From Capitella teleta (lineage: Eukaryota > Annelida > Polychaeta > Capitellidae), in NCBI GenBank assembly GCA_000328365.1, contig KB303021.1:62001-126000 (forward strand): DNA of 64,000 bases, read 5' to 3'. A model generated the notes under the pieces. It was not told the DNA's origin and did no database searches. It was given only the letters and a program-made list of their open reading frames with translations. Made by a program: the position numbers and the translations under genes. Position 1 is the first letter of the stretch; the number at the start of each line of letters is the position of its first letter. Positions 61,601-64,000 of the stretch are shown one piece after another.

Positions 61601-64000
61601 TAAAATCTGAAACTGAAAAACAGGCAAAGCCTAGAAGATCAACTGACTAATTGAGTCCTACATTTTCATCATGCACACCGGCAATTGCTATGGAATTCTT
61701 TCTCAGCCATTGCTGAAAAAAAAAAATATTTTGGAGGTCCTATCTAGCATTGATAAACTCAAGAGTCGCACACCTGACGATCTCCTCACCCCTCACTACT
61801 TTGCCTTCGTTCCATCAACAAACTTCTGCGTAGTTTCGTTAGCGCACGTGATCACATAGAGTTCGATTTATATGTTCACATAACTTGTCCATAAAACTAT
61901 ATTTAGATACCTTGGAGGCGTTACCAAGTAATTCCACAAGCAGAGTTCGGAACACGGCGTCAAAATTGACTGGTTGCATGTACATTACACGTAAGAAGTC
62001 AAAGCATACGCTCAGCCTTCTACAAAAGACTACTGTTTGCTGTTATAATAGGTCTGGCTCGCTATTCAAAGAACATCTATCACTCGGGGTTTTTATCCTC
62101 CTCGTTAACGTCAGGATTAGCGGAAATCTTTCACCGGAGAAATCTTCGACGGAGACGTTGAAGTCAAGGTGAACAGTGCATTGATCGTTCAGATGTGAAG
62201 ATTTCCAACATTTTTTAGTTTTCAATACTGTTCATCCATTTACCATAACTGAGGGCAGAGTACACAAAGGACATAATTGTGGCGTTCCTACTATTAATCA
62301 AACTTTTCAAACCTGCCTGTCAAATAACCAAATGCTTTTGCTGCTATAAAAATTGCAATTTCCAATCTGCATATCACGATTGAAATCGCGGTTGCATTTA
62401 CTCTTACCAAGCGTGAAAAATCACACCACAAAAAACTAATGCACGTGACAATTGTTGCACGAGTCTTTCCTTCCATGACTCTCAGCGCATACACCTTTCT
62501 TTATGATGCCTCAAAGTAGCTTATTATTATGACCTATAAAAACGACAGATACTAATCCTGATGTGAGCGATAATTGGGGATATATGCCATACATTACTGA
62601 TAACATTCATTTGACCTCATAACAGAGCTCATTCGTCTTCACGCATGGAGCCAGCATATGAACTCGATGCAAAACAGGAATGGGATATCCCACTCCACGT
62701 ACAACAGTGCTTCCTATGGCTTACGTTATCTAAATGCTGAGCAATGGCTGAAAGTGGTAAACGGAGTGGCTATGCTTAGATGCTCAGGTGTTTTGCCTTC
62801 AGCAGTGAGTGGTTCCAGGTCATCTCTTCATCGACATGAAGTCTGCTTTTCATTGTAAATCTTATGCTGCACAATCCATCGATATGCTGCGCTTTGTGGT
62901 TCTTGGTAATTCCTGGTGCACTGTTGTGAATGATATGCCTTGATTGGTGCATTGAATATTGAATTGTCAGTGCTCTTTCATAATTTATATCCAGTTGCAC
63001 CTGCCACTTGGGTCAATACCTGGGTCATCGACACAGGTACCTCGTTGATTAATTACATTGATATTTGAGCAGCTCTTACGTTGACTCCTCCGCTTCTGTT
63101 GTTTCGCATTCTGCCAGAATTGCTGACGAGAAATTTAAATATTTCAATTTGCCATATAATTATGACATTCGCGTAAGTCATTGACAACCGCACGCAGCTC
63201 ACGTCGATGTGTTGACTGGCTATCAGTCTGAGTAGGGCGACCGATTACTCAGAAGATAGCGGAAAGTTGAAGACCGTGTTTGTCCTTGACAATGTGTTGC
63301 AAATGTGTGGCATATGGTCTGTCCACTATCATATGACACGTGTATGAAATACGGGTGATTCTGAGTGGTTATTGTACCTGACATTTTGGTACATCATACG
63401 ATATATACAAATGATTCCATCTACAAAGTATATGTATTTTTATGGCTCAGATTTTGAAATTTCTTTGTGTAAGGTGAACAGGTTTTATATAATTTCCTTT
63501 GAGTGTTGTTAATACTTTCATGGTGCGGCTTTTTATATTGTTGTGTTTTTTTTTTTGAGTTAGGAATTAGTTGATTTTGTTATTTTTGTATTTGCAAAAA
63601 AAATTTTCGTTGTTGTTCTATGTCTCCCTGCGTATATAATTATAAATGCAGTTTATATATCTTCATGGTGCTCTTTGTAGGCAGAGTCTATTTTCGATGC
63701 TTCTTGCCGCTCCGTGTGTGGTGCTGTTGTTGAGTTTGATGTTCTTATATTCATGTCCAGATGCAGATCTAGAATATTCTAGATATATGACCAAGGCAGC
63801 TACGCTCGCAGCCTTTGACCGCTAGCTCCGTAACTCGGCTTTCTCGGTCAGTTTTGACCAACTGCCATTGCCAGATGTCGTTTGTGATGCTACGGGCTTG
63901 ACCATCTGCAAATGATGGGACGGAGCGAACCGATCACTAGCCCTTCCTTATCGTTGCACACACATCGTGTGACAACCCCACAATGCTGCATAAGTGTTGG

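Larger units (their letters stand above)
58690..64000. other. Right end of window, no gene seen
   Basis: Apart from the tandem duplication, gap and SINE listed, I see only short open frames without recognisable domains, a G tract near 60783 and AT-rich sequence. Confidence 0.55.

Overview
This window is animal nuclear DNA. It has split genes with GT-AG introns, microsatellites, DNA transposons and SINE/LINE debris, and two 50-base assembly gaps. One gene encodes a cytoplasmic intermediate filament (IF) protein with a long, lamin-like coil 1B and a lamin tail domain. That combination is typical of protostome IF proteins and is absent from arthropod and vertebrate cytoplasmic IFs. I infer a non-arthropod protostome, most likely a lophotrochozoan (mollusc, brachiopod, annelid, nemertean or relative). 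I cannot name the species.

Layout. (1) 1-6.6 kb: no gene seen; degenerate tandem repeats, then the downstream flank of the IF gene. (2) 6.7-21.6 kb, minus strand: the complete IF gene. Six shared exons encode head and rod. A set of alternative tail exons follows (two cassettes, one terminal exon, and a third cassette-like exon), then four exons encoding the lamin tail domain. (3) 21.7-35 kb: long non-coding stretch with minisatellites. (4) 35.1-38.2 kb, minus strand: a well-supported first coding exon of a membrane protein with two protein phosphatase 1 docking motifs, weak candidate downstream exons, and an assembly gap. (5) 38.2-43 kb: intergenic. (6) 43-52.4 kb, plus strand: a complete SMC6 gene with 22 coding exons (1089 residues). 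Its sixth intron carries two complete non-autonomous DNA transposons side by side, with readable target-site duplications. (7) 52.4-64 kb: no host gene recognised. It holds decayed Tc1-like transposons, a TTAA-flanked MITE, a retroelement C-terminal fragment, a tRNA-derived SINE and the second gap.

The three host genes have unrelated roles: cytoskeleton, membrane signalling (inferred), and chromosome maintenance. The strongest new-looking structure is the IF tail switch. The alternative exons have phases such that using none, or any tested pair, hits a stop codon within a few codons. The reading frame itself therefore enforces a one-of-several choice between lamin-tailed and lysine/glutamate-tailed filament proteins.
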